From contig CANQKO010000007.1 of NCBI GenBank assembly GCA_947624505.1, positions 1-49,514 on the forward strand: a stretch of DNA of 49,514 nt. Direction: 5' to 3'. A program made the position numbers and the translations under genes. Source of the DNA: an uncultured Bacilli bacterium (lineage in GTDB: Bacteria > Bacillota_I > Bacilli_A > RF39 > UBA660). Below the pieces are notes generated by a model. It had not been told where the DNA came from. It made no database searches and saw only the letters and a list, made by a program, of their open reading frames with translations. Below are positions 25,426-34,251 of this stretch, one piece after another; position 1 is the stretch's first letter, and the number at the start of each line of letters is the position of its first letter.

Positions 25426-26622
25426 ATGCATAGAGAAGATTTTCCAATGCTTCGTCAAGATATTATTTATCTTGATAATGGCGCAACTAGTTTAAAACCT
25501 CAATGTGTTATTGATAAAATGACAGATTATTATGAAAACTATAGTGCTAATGCCCACCGGGGTGATTATGATATTTCTTATAAAGTAGATTTAGAATATG
25601 AAAATACTAGAGATTTAGTTAAAGATTTTATCGGGGCTAAAAGAAAAGAAGAAATTGTATTTACAAGTGGTTCAACTGATAGTATGAATTTAGTTGTTAA
25701 TGGTTTTTTTGGTAACTTATTAGAAGCAGGAGATGAAATACTTCTAACTAAAATGGAACACGCATCTAATGTAATGCCTTGGTTTAGGGTGGCTCTTAAA
25801 ACGGGAGCAGTTATTAAATATATTCCTTTAGATGATCATAATTTTGTAACTCTTGATAATTTAAAAAGTGTTGTTACACCAAGGACAAAAGTAATTAGTT
25901 TAGCTGAGATTACTAATGTGGTTGGTGATGTAAGACCAATTAAAGAGATTTGTGAATTTGCCCACGAAAGAGATATTTTTGTCGTTGTTGATGGGGCACA
26001 AAGTGTTCCTCATAAAAAGATCGATGTAAGTAGTAGTGATGTTGATTTTTTAATTTTTTCAGCTCATAAAATGCTTGGTCCAACTGGTGTCGGTGTCCTT
26101 TATGCTAAATATGAATTAATGGAAAATATTGACCCAGTTAATTTAGGGGGAGGAATGAATGAGTCATTTGATTCACCCGATAAAATGGTTTTAAAAGAAA
26201 TACCAACAAGACTTGAAGCGGGAACTCCAAATATTGCTGGTGTTATTGGTTTTGGGGAAGCCATAAAATATTTAAATAAAATTGGAATGGAAAATATTGA
26301 AAAATATGAAAAAGATTTAAGAAATTATTTAATTGAAAAGTTAGTTAAGATTCCCCATATCGATATTTTAAATTTAGAATCTGATAGTGGAATTGTTACT
26401 TTTAATGTTGATGGCCTTTTTTCAGAAGATGTTGCTTACTACTTAAATAAATATGGCATTTGTGTAAGGGCGGGTAGTCATTGTGCTAAACTCACAAAAG
26501 ATGTTTTAGGTGTTATCAATTCAATCAGAGTTAGTTTATATTTTTATAATACTGAAAGTGAAATTGATAGTTTAATTGATTTACTTAAAGATAAAGATAA
26601 GATAATGAAAGAAATGATATAA
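25426..26622 (+). CDS. sufS: Cysteine desulfurase SufS
   Basis: PLP enzyme of the group II cysteine desulfurases that releases sulphur from cysteine for Fe-S clusters. The PLP lysine lies in FSAHKMLGPTG (about 205-215). The catalytic cysteine is in VRAGSHCAKL (about 344-353). Length 398 aa is typical. Its ATG directly follows the sufD stop, with SD GGGAGGTGA inside the end of sufD. The usual next genes, sufU and sufB, are absent; a non-coding RNA region follows instead. Confidence 0.95.
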   Translation: MHREDFPMLRQDIIYLDNGATSLKPQCVIDKMTDYYENYSANAHRGDYDISYKVDLEYENTRDLVKDFIGAKRKEEIVFTSGSTDSMNLVVNGFFGNLLEAGDEILLTKMEHASNVMPWFRVALKTGAVIKYIPLDDHNFVTLDNLKSVVTPRTKVISLAEITNVVGDVRPIKEICEFAHERDIFVVVDGAQSVPHKKIDVSSSDVDFLIFSAHKMLGPTGVGVLYAKYELMENIDPVNLGGGMNESFDSPDKMVLKEIPTRLEAGTPNIAGVIGFGEAIKYLNKIGMENIEKYEKDLRNYLIEKLVKIPHIDILNLESDSGIVTFNVDGLFSEDVAYYLNKYGICVRAGSHCAKLTKDVLGVINSIRVSLYFYNTESEIDSLIDLLKDKDKIMKEMI

Positions 26623-26628
26623 ATCATC

Positions 26629-26657
26629 TTGACAAACTAAATCTTTAGCGATACAAT
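26629..26657 (+). promoter_or_regulatory. Promoter of the 26664 non-coding RNA
   Basis: TTGACA (26629-26634) and TACAAT (26652-26657) with a 17-base spacer begin 6 bases after the sufS stop codon. No SD or reading frame follows, which fits a free-standing RNA gene. Confidence 0.75.
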
Positions 26658-26663
26658 AAAATT

Positions 26664-26950
26664 GCTTAGTATATGATATATCAATATGATATATAGTTTA
26701 GTAGTTATTCTTAGAATAATGTTAATTATATATGGATGTATCTAAAGTAAAATAAATTATGAAAATAATTCTTATCTACGCTAAGCAAAGACAATTGTTT
26801 GATGAGAAAGAAAACTCTAAAGATAAGTAAGTCACACTAAATACTGATAATATTTAGAAAATATTTAAAATTATGGAGAGTAATTTTAAATGATTAGTGA
26901 CGAATTATTTAAACTAAGAATAGTCATTTTATCAGAATGATTATTTTTTT
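26664..26950 (+). ncRNA. Candidate structured non-coding RNA of unknown family
   Basis: About 287 bases lie between a near-consensus promoter and a clear terminator, with no plausible protein. The first base-paired element is TTGCTTAG (26662-26669) with CTAAGCAA (26780-26787), a perfect 8-base closing helix around about 110 bases that contain the hairpin TTATTC/GAATAA. The second half has CTAAATA/TATTTAG and AAAATTA/TAATTTT hairpins, and GTCAC pairs with GTGAC around them. I could not match it to tmRNA, RNase P RNA, SRP RNA or a known riboswitch core; 6S RNA is possible for the first half. Position after sufS is the only context. Confidence 0.55.
26919..26950 (+). terminator. Terminator of the candidate non-coding RNA
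   Basis: AATAGTCATT (26919-26928) pairs with AATGATTATT (26936-26945) with one G-U, over a 7-base loop, and runs into a T tract to 26950. Confidence 0.85.
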
Positions 26951-26971
26951 GCACTTTTTTACATTTTATTA

Positions 26972-27000
26972 TTGATTTATATTTGATTATATAGTATTAT
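26972..27000 (+). promoter_or_regulatory. Promoter of the 27039 gene
   Basis: TTGATT (26972-26977) and TATTAT (26995-27000), 17 bases apart, lie about 35 bases before the start codon. Confidence 0.6.
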
Positions 27001-27038
27001 TTACTTAAGATAGATAGTAGAAAGTAAGTGTGGTGCTG

Positions 27039-27395
27039 ATGAATAGTAATAAGGATATTTTAAAATATTGTCCTAATTATTATAATATAGTTAACTTTGA
27101 TTTTGAAGAAGGAGATTTAATCAGCGAAAAAATTGTGACAATATATAAAAGTTATATATTCTCCGTTAATATAAATGATGATACAGAAAAAGAAAGAGCA
27201 ATAGAAATAGATCGCGTTTTAGCCAGTTATCTTCACGACTACTTATTTAGAAGTACTTTACAAAAAGAAATAGTAACTGTTAGAGTTAAGAAAGATAATA
27301 ATATTATTAAAAGTATTGTTGATGTTATTATTAAAATATTTACAAGTTATGAAGAATATACAACGAGAAAGATATATATAAGTAAATGGATTTAA
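27039..27395 (+). CDS. Small protein of unknown function
   Basis: 118 residues, not recognised. It has no signal or membrane segment. The N-terminal half holds CPNYYNIVNFDFEEGDLISEK and the C-terminal half is Lys/Ile-rich with a strongly patterned amphipathic stretch (about 75-100). The ATG at 27039 has only a weak upstream GTGTGGTG as SD; an alternative GTG at 27030 would add three residues. It has its own promoter and ends in a terminator, converging on the gerA operon. A role in sporulation is possible from location but unproven. Confidence 0.6.
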   Translation: MNSNKDILKYCPNYYNIVNFDFEEGDLISEKIVTIYKSYIFSVNINDDTEKERAIEIDRVLASYLHDYLFRSTLQKEIVTVRVKKDNNIIKSIVDVIIKIFTSYEEYTTRKIYISKWI

Positions 27396-27415
27396 ACACT
27401 TTAATTAGTGTTTTT
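27394..27415 (+). terminator. Terminator of the 27039 gene
   Basis: AAACACT (27394-27400) pairs with AGTGTTT (27407-27413) over a 6-base loop, followed by T to 27415. It overlaps the end of the convergent gerAB-like gene. Confidence 0.75.
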
Positions 27416-28432
27416 CTTATTTTTAGAAGTATATTTTAAATATATTAAAAGAAGCACAAATATTAGAAAGAAAATATCTAAAACATAAGCATAAGATTTA
27501 AACATAATGGAAATAATTCGATAATTTTCTCCAACAATGAATGTTGCAATATATAAAGTTATAAGAATTAAGAGATAAAAATAAACTTTATTATATTTTT
27601 TAGGTAAGACTTCTTTTAAATTAGTTGTGGTAGTAGATAAAGTAATAAATAAATCAAAGTACCAGACAAATGTTGATAAATTTTCTACATTCTCAATAAA
27701 ATCTAGAATCTTAATTTGTTTAAAAACATCATACTCAGGGAAACTATAAATTTTTATTAATGGTTCACCTAAAGTTAAAATAATAAAGAGAATAATAAGT
27801 AAGGTTGTCCCGGTTCCAAATAGATAATTTTTTAAATCATCTTTAAAAGTATTATTTTGATAATTAATGGCTATTATATTAGGAATAGTAGTAATTGAGG
27901 CATATATTAAAGAAGATAAAAAGATATTTTTAGTGCTTTCGGTATAAATTGGCATTATTTTATTTATATCAATATATTTTATTAATAATAAAAAGTATGT
28001 AAAGATAATTAAAATACTAAAAATAAATAATAAGTTACTTAAACTAGTTAAAGTGTTTTGACCTTTTTTAGAAATATAAATAGCTATTAAAAGGAAAGGA
28101 AGAACAACCAGTATTTTAGGGGTATATAATAAATAAAATGAATTAACAAACATAGGTAAAAGAATTAAGATAATAAGCATTATATATAAATAAAAGAGAA
28201 TAAAAATGAAAAGAAAGATTTTTCCTAAGAAAGAATTTTTTAATTTATCTTTTAAAGTTTCATCTTTTAAATATTTTTTAATAAAACTATAAACATAAAT
28301 TATACCTATTCCTAGAAGACTACCTAATATTACACTTATCCAAGCATCTTTACCGGCGTATTTGAAAAGTAAGAAAAAACCAATTCCAAACATAGAAGAA
28401 CGAGTTATAAAATATGATAATCTATTTTTCAT
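27401..28432 (-). CDS. gerAB: Spore germination permease (GerAB-like)
   Basis: Integral membrane subunit of a GerA-type germinant receptor, related to amino-acid permeases and thought to bind the germinant. 343 residues with about ten hydrophobic segments across the full length, beginning after SYFITRSSMFGIGFFLLF and ending in a Lys-rich tail. The start overlaps the gerAC-like stop by four bases (ATGA), so translation is coupled. The gene order is A-C-B rather than the commoner A-B-C. Assignment rests on topology, size and operon context. Confidence 0.88.
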   Translation of the reverse strand: MKNRLSYFITRSSMFGIGFFLLFKYAGKDAWISVILGSLLGIGIIYVYSFIKKYLKDETLKDKLKNSFLGKIFLFIFILFYLYIMLIILILLPMFVNSFYLLYTPKILVVLPFLLIAIYISKKGQNTLTSLSNLLFIFSILIIFTYFLLLIKYIDINKIMPIYTESTKNIFLSSLIYASITTIPNIIAINYQNNTFKDDLKNYLFGTGTTLLIILFIILTLGEPLIKIYSFPEYDVFKQIKILDFIENVENLSTFVWYFDLFITLSTTTTNLKEVLPKKYNKVYFYLLILITLYIATFIVGENYRIISIMFKSYAYVLDIFFLIFVLLLIYLKYTSKNKKNTN

Positions 28433-29508
28433 TCTTTCACCTCAAATATAAATCCTTTCGTATTAACTTTTAAGTCGGCATAAACATTAACTTTGGCTTT
28501 TGTCCATAAATCTTTATTTTCTTTACGCGTTTTTTTATAATAAATATCTTGTAATCCTAAAACATCACTTTCATCTTCTTGAAGAATATGGATAAAATTA
28601 GTTACTTTTTCTGCAATTATTTTGGCAAAATCTTCATTAATTATTTTATAAGTTTGCTGATCCTTTAAATCTAGGTTAGCATTATTTTCTATAACCCGAC
28701 CTTTTAAATTTAAATTAATATTTATTTTATCTTTTAAAACTTCAATATTAGTATCTGATGCAGTAATTGAAATATCAAAATTTTTCCCATTATATTTTTT
28801 ATTAAATGAAATACTAAAAGTATTTTGGGTTAATAAGTTATATAAAGAAGAATCCATTAAAGATAATTCACTTTTCTTTTTATAACCATTAAAAGTATAG
28901 AAATTACTTAAAGTTATTTCATCATTTTCATTAATAGTTAAACTACTTATAATGGCATCACTAGAATTACTAATTAATTTAGTTAAAAATACTTGATAAG
29001 TATCGATAACGGCTAAATTATTATTATATTTTTCATTATTAATAAGATTCATTATAAAATCACTTACTACGGGCATATTATCGCTATTGTGTTCTAAGAT
29101 TTCTTTGGGAGTTACATCTTTTACCGCAAGAGGAATAAATTCATCTCTAATCGCGGTATCCCTGATAAGATAATCACTTATTTTATCTAAATGATTATTA
29201 ATAATATTTTCAGAATACAAAACAATTCTTAAATGCGCAAAATAAGGTTTTTTACCAACTTTATAGTTAGTATCGGTAAATGCTTCAGGTAAAGTTTTAC
29301 CTTTACCACTTATGGTATAGCTTTTCATTGTGGTATTTTGTTCAGTTTTAATATCATTTAATATTTCATAAGTTAAATAATAATTATTATCTTGATAATC
29401 AATACCTATTCCGGAAATAATCGCTAAATTATTTAGTTCAATATTATCATAACAGCCACTTAAACAAAATAGAAAAATAATTAAAATTGTAAATTTAAAT
29501 ATTTTCAT
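28429..29508 (-). CDS. gerAC: Spore germination lipoprotein (Ger(x)C family)
   Basis: Lipoprotein subunit of the germinant receptor, displayed on the outer face of the inner spore membrane. The signal peptide ends in the lipobox FLFCLSGCYDNIELNNL, with Cys19 as the lipidated residue. The W/YD.IELN segment just after it is typical of GerAC proteins. The 359-residue length and C-terminal domain with an EDESDVLGLQ segment fit the family. Four-base overlaps join it to the gerAA-like gene upstream and the gerAB-like gene downstream. Confidence 0.92.
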   Translation of the reverse strand: MKIFKFTILIIFLFCLSGCYDNIELNNLAIISGIGIDYQDNNYYLTYEILNDIKTEQNTTMKSYTISGKGKTLPEAFTDTNYKVGKKPYFAHLRIVLYSENIINNHLDKISDYLIRDTAIRDEFIPLAVKDVTPKEILEHNSDNMPVVSDFIMNLINNEKYNNNLAVIDTYQVFLTKLISNSSDAIISSLTINENDEITLSNFYTFNGYKKKSELSLMDSSLYNLLTQNTFSISFNKKYNGKNFDISITASDTNIEVLKDKININLNLKGRVIENNANLDLKDQQTYKIINEDFAKIIAEKVTNFIHILQEDESDVLGLQDIYYKKTRKENKDLWTKAKVNVYADLKVNTKGFIFEVKE

Positions 29509-30917
29509 TCAAATTTTCCTCTCGTTAAATTATCACTTGTTAATAATTCACTTCGTTTAGTATTCTTTGTATCTTTTCTTTTTAAAATAGTTTTAAAAAA
29601 GTATGCTTTATTAAATGGAGCAATCGGGGCAAAATAAGGGTTATTTAAACTTCTTATCGAAATAACATTAATAAGGAAGAAAACAGTAGCTAAAAAGATT
29701 CCATATAAGCCAAAAAAGGAAGCAAAGAATAAAAATAGATAACGATAATATCTTAAAGCATTACTAATTTCTAAGTCCGAAAATATTAAACTAGTAATAA
29801 AAGTAAATGAGGCAATAATAATGGCAATAGGAGAAACGAGTCCCGCATTAACGGCAGCCTCCCCAATTATTAAGGCACCCAGAATAGAAATAGCGGAACC
29901 AAAGTTAGAAGGAAATCGTAAATCACTTTCTCTTAAAATATCACAAATGATTAAAAGCATAATAACTTCAATAATGGACGGAAAAGGAACGCCACTTCGC
30001 TGGGTACTAATATTAACAAGTAAACTAGCAGGAATAGTTTCCTGATTATAATTAATAATAGCTATATATATTCCTGGAGTTACCATCGATAAGCCAAAAC
30101 AAATAGCCCTTAATATTTTAATAAAAGCAACATTAATACTTTTAACATAATTATCACTGACGGGATTAATATAATCAGCTAAAAAAGTTGGTAAAATAAT
30201 AGCAAAAGGAGATGTATCCATTAGAATAACAATTTTCCCTTCAAGAAGAGAGGTTGCCACTAAATCAGGGCGTTCCGTTCTTTTAATGGTTGGAAAAACC
30301 GTTTTGTTTTCGCTTTCCAAATAATTAACAATAGTTCCTAAATCAATAACACCATCAACATCAATGGAATCTAATTTTTCTTTAATAACTTTTACGTCAC
30401 TGGTTTTAGCAATATTATCAATATAATTAATACTTAAAGTAGTTAAGGTATCTCTTCCCATTACAATTTCTTCGCTTTTTAAATGATGGGTTTTAATTCT
30501 TCTTTTAATAAGTCCCATATTAGTTTGATAATTTTCCACAAAAGAATCTTCGGGTCCTAATAAAGATGGCTCTCTTAAAGCTTGGCTGACCGCTCTTTGT
30601 AAATCACCCCGTACTTCAATAGCTAGGATATCTTTATCTAAAATAACAATGGCAAAACCATTAGTAATATAAAATTCAATCTTATCGTAATTATCCAAAG
30701 GAACGGTATTAGAACCTGGGGTATTACTATTTAAATTTAATTTAGAGTTATATCTCGTTAAATGTTTTAAAATATAATCATTTATTTTATCACCAGAACA
30801 AACGGTTTCAATAAAACAAACATAAATAGTTTTTTTTAGACCAATCTTTATTTCTTTTATTTTAAAATCAGGTACATTAGTAAACTCATCTTTTAATCTA
30901 GCCACAATGGGATTCAA
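29505..30917 (-). CDS. gerAA: Spore germination protein GerAA-like
   Basis: Receptor A subunit. The soluble N-terminal part (to about residue 250) contains the family core ERPDLVATSLLEGKIVILMD, followed by about five to six transmembrane helices (about 260-425) and a Lys/Arg-rich cytosolic tail. The start is placed at the TTG at 30917, because AAGGTGATA lies just upstream on the minus strand; an upstream TTG at 30971 has no SD and would add 18 residues. 470 aa. A TTGTCA, 16 bases, TATTAT pair lies upstream on the minus strand; a forespore sigma-G promoter could also fit the region but cannot be confirmed by eye. Confidence 0.92.
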   Translation of the reverse strand: MNPIVARLKDEFTNVPDFKIKEIKIGLKKTIYVCFIETVCSGDKINDYILKHLTRYNSKLNLNSNTPGSNTVPLDNYDKIEFYITNGFAIVILDKDILAIEVRGDLQRAVSQALREPSLLGPEDSFVENYQTNMGLIKRRIKTHHLKSEEIVMGRDTLTTLSINYIDNIAKTSDVKVIKEKLDSIDVDGVIDLGTIVNYLESENKTVFPTIKRTERPDLVATSLLEGKIVILMDTSPFAIILPTFLADYINPVSDNYVKSINVAFIKILRAICFGLSMVTPGIYIAIINYNQETIPASLLVNISTQRSGVPFPSIIEVIMLLIICDILRESDLRFPSNFGSAISILGALIIGEAAVNAGLVSPIAIIIASFTFITSLIFSDLEISNALRYYRYLFLFFASFFGLYGIFLATVFFLINVISIRSLNNPYFAPIAPFNKAYFFKTILKRKDTKNTKRSELLTSDNLTRGKFE

Positions 30918-30983
30918 TATTATCACCTTCAATTTATTTTTATTATTGACAATATTTACCAAATAATACAAATATAATTTAAT

Positions 30984-31355
30984 ATGACAAATTTAATTAA
31001 AATAAACAATAAATATACTAATAATAAATTAATTTATTTAGATAAAGATACTTATAAAATTATTAAATCTCTAACTAAAGATATTAAAAAAGTCTTTAAT
31101 GATGAGATAATTATCACGGGTGGTTATAAAACATTATTTATTATAAAAAGAAATAGTTATCATCAATTATATAATTCGGGAAAAGCTTTTAATTTATTAA
31201 TTAAGAATAAAGAAATTTTAAATTATATTAATGATAATTTAACAAGATATGGCTTAGTCAAAGAAGATAATTTTTATTATTATATTGGTAAGGCTTCTTA
31301 TCTAATTAATAAATATCATTTAACAATTGAAGGATACCAAAAAATGTTTGAATAG
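30984..31355 (+). CDS. Small protein, possibly a degenerate peptidase M15-like fold
   Basis: 123 residues, no signal peptide. The segment ITGGYKT followed by NSYHQLYNSGKAFNLLI (about 44-73) is reminiscent of the D-Ala-D-Ala carboxypeptidase/M15 pattern (glycine-tyrosine-arginine, then Ser-x-His...Gly-x-Ala-x-Asp). Here the residue expected to be the Asp zinc ligand is Asn and there is an insertion, so zinc catalysis would be lost. This resemblance is weak and may be chance. No SD is present: TATAAT at 30973-30978 ends five bases before the ATG, suggesting a leaderless mRNA. It diverges from the gerA operon. Confidence 0.6.
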   Translation: MTNLIKINNKYTNNKLIYLDKDTYKIIKSLTKDIKKVFNDEIIITGGYKTLFIIKRNSYHQLYNSGKAFNLLIKNKEILNYINDNLTRYGLVKEDNFYYYIGKASYLINKYHLTIEGYQKMFE

Positions 31356-31362
31356 AAAACTA

Positions 31363-31390
31363 TTGACATTTGCCTATTTTTGGGTATACT
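31363..31390 (+). promoter_or_regulatory. Promoter of the lipoprotein pair
   Basis: TTGACA (31363-31368), 16 bases, TATACT (31385-31390), about 35 bases upstream of the first lipoprotein start. It is close to consensus. Confidence 0.75.
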
Positions 31391-31424
31391 AGAGTAGAGT
31401 ATTTTGAAAAGGGGGAATTTTCTT

Positions 31425-33239
31425 ATGATAAAAAAAGCGAAAATCGAATTTAAAAGAGGAATTGCTTGTCTTTTAGCGACTCTTCAAATTGGGGTAATTT
31501 CTAGTTGTAATACTCAAGACTTTGATACAGTAGTTATTTCCAAAGAAGAATATGAAAAATTATTAGATGAATTAAAAACCCAAAAAATGGAAAATAATGG
31601 ATTAAATCTTGAAGTAGAAATTTTAAAAGATGCTCTACAAGCTGAAATAAATAAAAAGAATGAAGAAGATAAGGAGAAAGAAGATAGCAATATTAACGAA
31701 GATACTTCTACGGAACCTATAGATGATCCGGAAAAACCTATTTTTGATGAAGAACTAGCTAATAAAATTGGCATAACTAGTGAAATGGATGAAAATGAAG
31801 ACCTTAAAAAATGCTTAGATGAATTTAATAATTATCTAAGTTTACACACTTACCTTATTTATAAATATGAAAATAAAGATGGCATTCAAAAGATTCAATT
31901 TATAATGAATGATGAAGTAGTTGGAGAAGTTTGGACTTGTAAAGAAACTACAACATCTGTAAACTTTGTTTATAATAAACCGGAATATCAATATATTAAT
32001 AGTTTACATTTAGGAAATGAAGATAATAAGGTTTATAAAACCAGTTATGATTATAAATGGTCATATGAAGGTAATGAGTATGATATAGGTAGTAGCTCTA
32101 TTAATTATGATACGACTGAAGGAAGTATTTATAATTTATCTCTTGATTTTAATATCTTTGATAATAATACTAATGAAGATAAATTATTTATCTATCTTTC
32201 TAAAAATGTTGATGGATCCTTTACAATCGATTTAAATAGTAAAAATTCTCTATACATTCCAAGTGATAGTGAACACACTACACTTAACATATCATCAGAA
32301 GATTTCCAAATTTTAGATAAATTAATTTTATCTTATAAAGAAAAAGGAAAATTGGAAAATATCTTAGCATATTGCCAAGATACATTAATTGAGATAATTA
32401 AAAAATATGATGTCGAAGAGAAGTGTGAACAATATATTAATATTATAAAAAATAATAGTAAAGTTAAAAATGAAGAAATAGATAAAGATGTTAGTAATTC
32501 TAATCATCTTACCTTTAATCAAGAACTTGCTAATATTATTGGTCTAAGTAATGAGGTTTTAGAAAATTCTGTTGTTCAAAAAAATATTAATTTATTAAAT
32601 ATTTACTTAGGAAATTATGACAATTTATCTTATCAAAATAAAATTAGTGAAACATCTAATGATATTACTTTTATAGATAGTGATAATAAAGAAGTAGCAA
32701 GAGTTATTTTATTACAATCCTCACCATCATTGTTTATTACATTGTATGGGACAAATTATAATTCTATTTATTCGGTTATGCTTGATGAAAATAATGAAGT
32801 CGATTATTCAGCTGATGGCTTAAGTTGGGATTATAATGATGAAAATTATTCAGTTGGTGATAGTTATAGTTTCTATGATGCCAATTATACTTATACATCA
32901 TATATTGATTATGTTCATTTTGGGACTGATTCTTCAATTGATAGAGAATTTAGTGTTTGGTTAAATAAAGATGCTGATAACAATTATACTTTGAAACTTA
33001 ATAAAGATGTAACTCTTACAATTGAGGTTGATGATTTTTATAAGCTAACTGATTTAATAAATGCTTATGAAAATACTAATGAATATGGTAATATTTTTAA
33101 GTATTGTGGTAATGAAATAATAGAAATTATTCAAAAATATGATAGTGAAAATATATGTCAAGAATTTATTGATATTATCAAAGAAATCAAAGGTGATCTT
33201 GACAAGGAAAGATCTAGATATAAGGGGGAATTAAAATGA
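31425..33239 (+). CDS. Lipoprotein with two copies of a novel domain
   Basis: 604 residues. A signal peptide with lipobox IGVISSC (Cys near residue 26) predicts lipid anchoring to the membrane's outer face. A coiled-coil-like Glu/Lys segment follows (about 40-90). Two copies of an unrecognised domain of about 230 residues occupy about 105-345 and 365-600. Each begins with ELANxIG(I/L) and ends with (L/I)IEIIxKYD, then Cys and (Y/F)I(N/D)IIK. ATG 31425 is preceded by AGGGGGA; an upstream TTG at 31404 has none. It overlaps the next gene by four bases (ATGA). The second gene encodes one more copy of the same domain. Function unknown; extracellular binding is a guess. Confidence 0.8.
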   Translation: MIKKAKIEFKRGIACLLATLQIGVISSCNTQDFDTVVISKEEYEKLLDELKTQKMENNGLNLEVEILKDALQAEINKKNEEDKEKEDSNINEDTSTEPIDDPEKPIFDEELANKIGITSEMDENEDLKKCLDEFNNYLSLHTYLIYKYENKDGIQKIQFIMNDEVVGEVWTCKETTTSVNFVYNKPEYQYINSLHLGNEDNKVYKTSYDYKWSYEGNEYDIGSSSINYDTTEGSIYNLSLDFNIFDNNTNEDKLFIYLSKNVDGSFTIDLNSKNSLYIPSDSEHTTLNISSEDFQILDKLILSYKEKGKLENILAYCQDTLIEIIKKYDVEEKCEQYINIIKNNSKVKNEEIDKDVSNSNHLTFNQELANIIGLSNEVLENSVVQKNINLLNIYLGNYDNLSYQNKISETSNDITFIDSDNKEVARVILLQSSPSLFITLYGTNYNSIYSVMLDENNEVDYSADGLSWDYNDENYSVGDSYSFYDANYTYTSYIDYVHFGTDSSIDREFSVWLNKDADNNYTLKLNKDVTLTIEVDDFYKLTDLINAYENTNEYGNIFKYCGNEIIEIIQKYDSENICQEFIDIIKEIKGDLDKERSRYKGELK

Positions 33240-34189
33240 TCGAAAAAAAGAAAATTAATTTTAAGAAAGGAATAGCTTGTCTTTTGGCCACTCTTCAAGT
33301 GGGGATAGTGACAAGTTGTGCTAAAAGTGATATTTCGGAAAAAGATTATGTTGATGCATCAGAATTTGTCACTACTTTAGAATTAGTAAGTAAAAGTGGT
33401 GATAATTTAAAAAATAAAAGCAAACTAGATACTTTAAGTAATGATTTAGTTAAAGAAGTTGGCTTAACAGAAGAAATGCTTAATGATCCTATGATTAAAG
33501 GTAATATTGCTAAACTAAATGGTTATATAGAAGAGTATAAAAAAGCTTATTTTAAACATAGTGATTTATACTATGTTGTAAAAGAAGGAGCTGAAGGAGA
33601 AAAGATTATTAGCGTCTTAAATTATCTAAATGTTGTCATTGGTAGTATAACTAAAACTAATGATTATGTTTATTTTAATTTTGATAGACCTTCAAGGGTT
33701 TATCTTGATGAACCGGAAGCATTAGAATTCAATTATAGGATGTTTTTATCAGATGACAGTATAGTCTATGATAAAGGATGGTATAATGAAGACTCAAAAT
33801 ATTCAGCTATTCATACGCATATATTTAAAGATGATGAAGTAAAAAAAGAATCAGAAGTAAATTATTATTCTAATAATAAACATCTTTTAAGATTTGCATT
33901 TATTAATAATGGTAAAGGTTCTTGTACATTTAAGTTAAGTGAAACTTCATATGATGATTACCATTTTGCTTATGAACCAACATCTTTCAAAATAACAGAA
34001 ACAGATTATCTAATTTTAGATAATTTATTAGAAAATCTAAAAAGAAGTGATGAATCTTTAGATATTTTAGATTATTTTAAAGATACCTTATTAGAAATAA
34101 TTCGAAAATATGACAAAGAAAAAGAATGCCAAAAATACATTGATATTATAAAAAATCAAAAGAAAATTATCACTTTAAATCGTAAGTAA
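33236..34189 (+). CDS. Lipoprotein paralogue with one copy of the same domain
   Basis: 317 residues. The signal segment INFKKGIACLLATLQVGIV with lipobox VTSC is nearly identical in layout to that of the preceding gene. One domain copy (about 65-315) begins DLVKEVGLTEEM and ends LLEIIRKYD, then CQKYIDIIKN. The start overlaps the stop of the first gene, so the two are translationally coupled and probably act together. The pair ends in a strong terminator. No known family was recognised. Confidence 0.8.
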   Translation: MIEKKKINFKKGIACLLATLQVGIVTSCAKSDISEKDYVDASEFVTTLELVSKSGDNLKNKSKLDTLSNDLVKEVGLTEEMLNDPMIKGNIAKLNGYIEEYKKAYFKHSDLYYVVKEGAEGEKIISVLNYLNVVIGSITKTNDYVYFNFDRPSRVYLDEPEALEFNYRMFLSDDSIVYDKGWYNEDSKYSAIHTHIFKDDEVKKESEVNYYSNNKHLLRFAFINNGKGSCTFKLSETSYDDYHFAYEPTSFKITETDYLILDNLLENLKRSDESLDILDYFKDTLLEIIRKYDKEKECQKYIDIIKNQKKIITLNRK

Positions 34190-34194
34190 AATTT

Positions 34195-34215
34195 AACTGC
34201 TTTATGCAGTTTTTT
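34195..34215 (+). terminator. Terminator of the lipoprotein pair
   Basis: AACTGC (34195-34200) pairs with GCAGTT (34206-34211) over a 5-base loop, followed by six T residues. Confidence 0.9.
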
Positions 34216-34251
34216 CTTTTTAAATATATTAATTTATTATATAATTATTTT

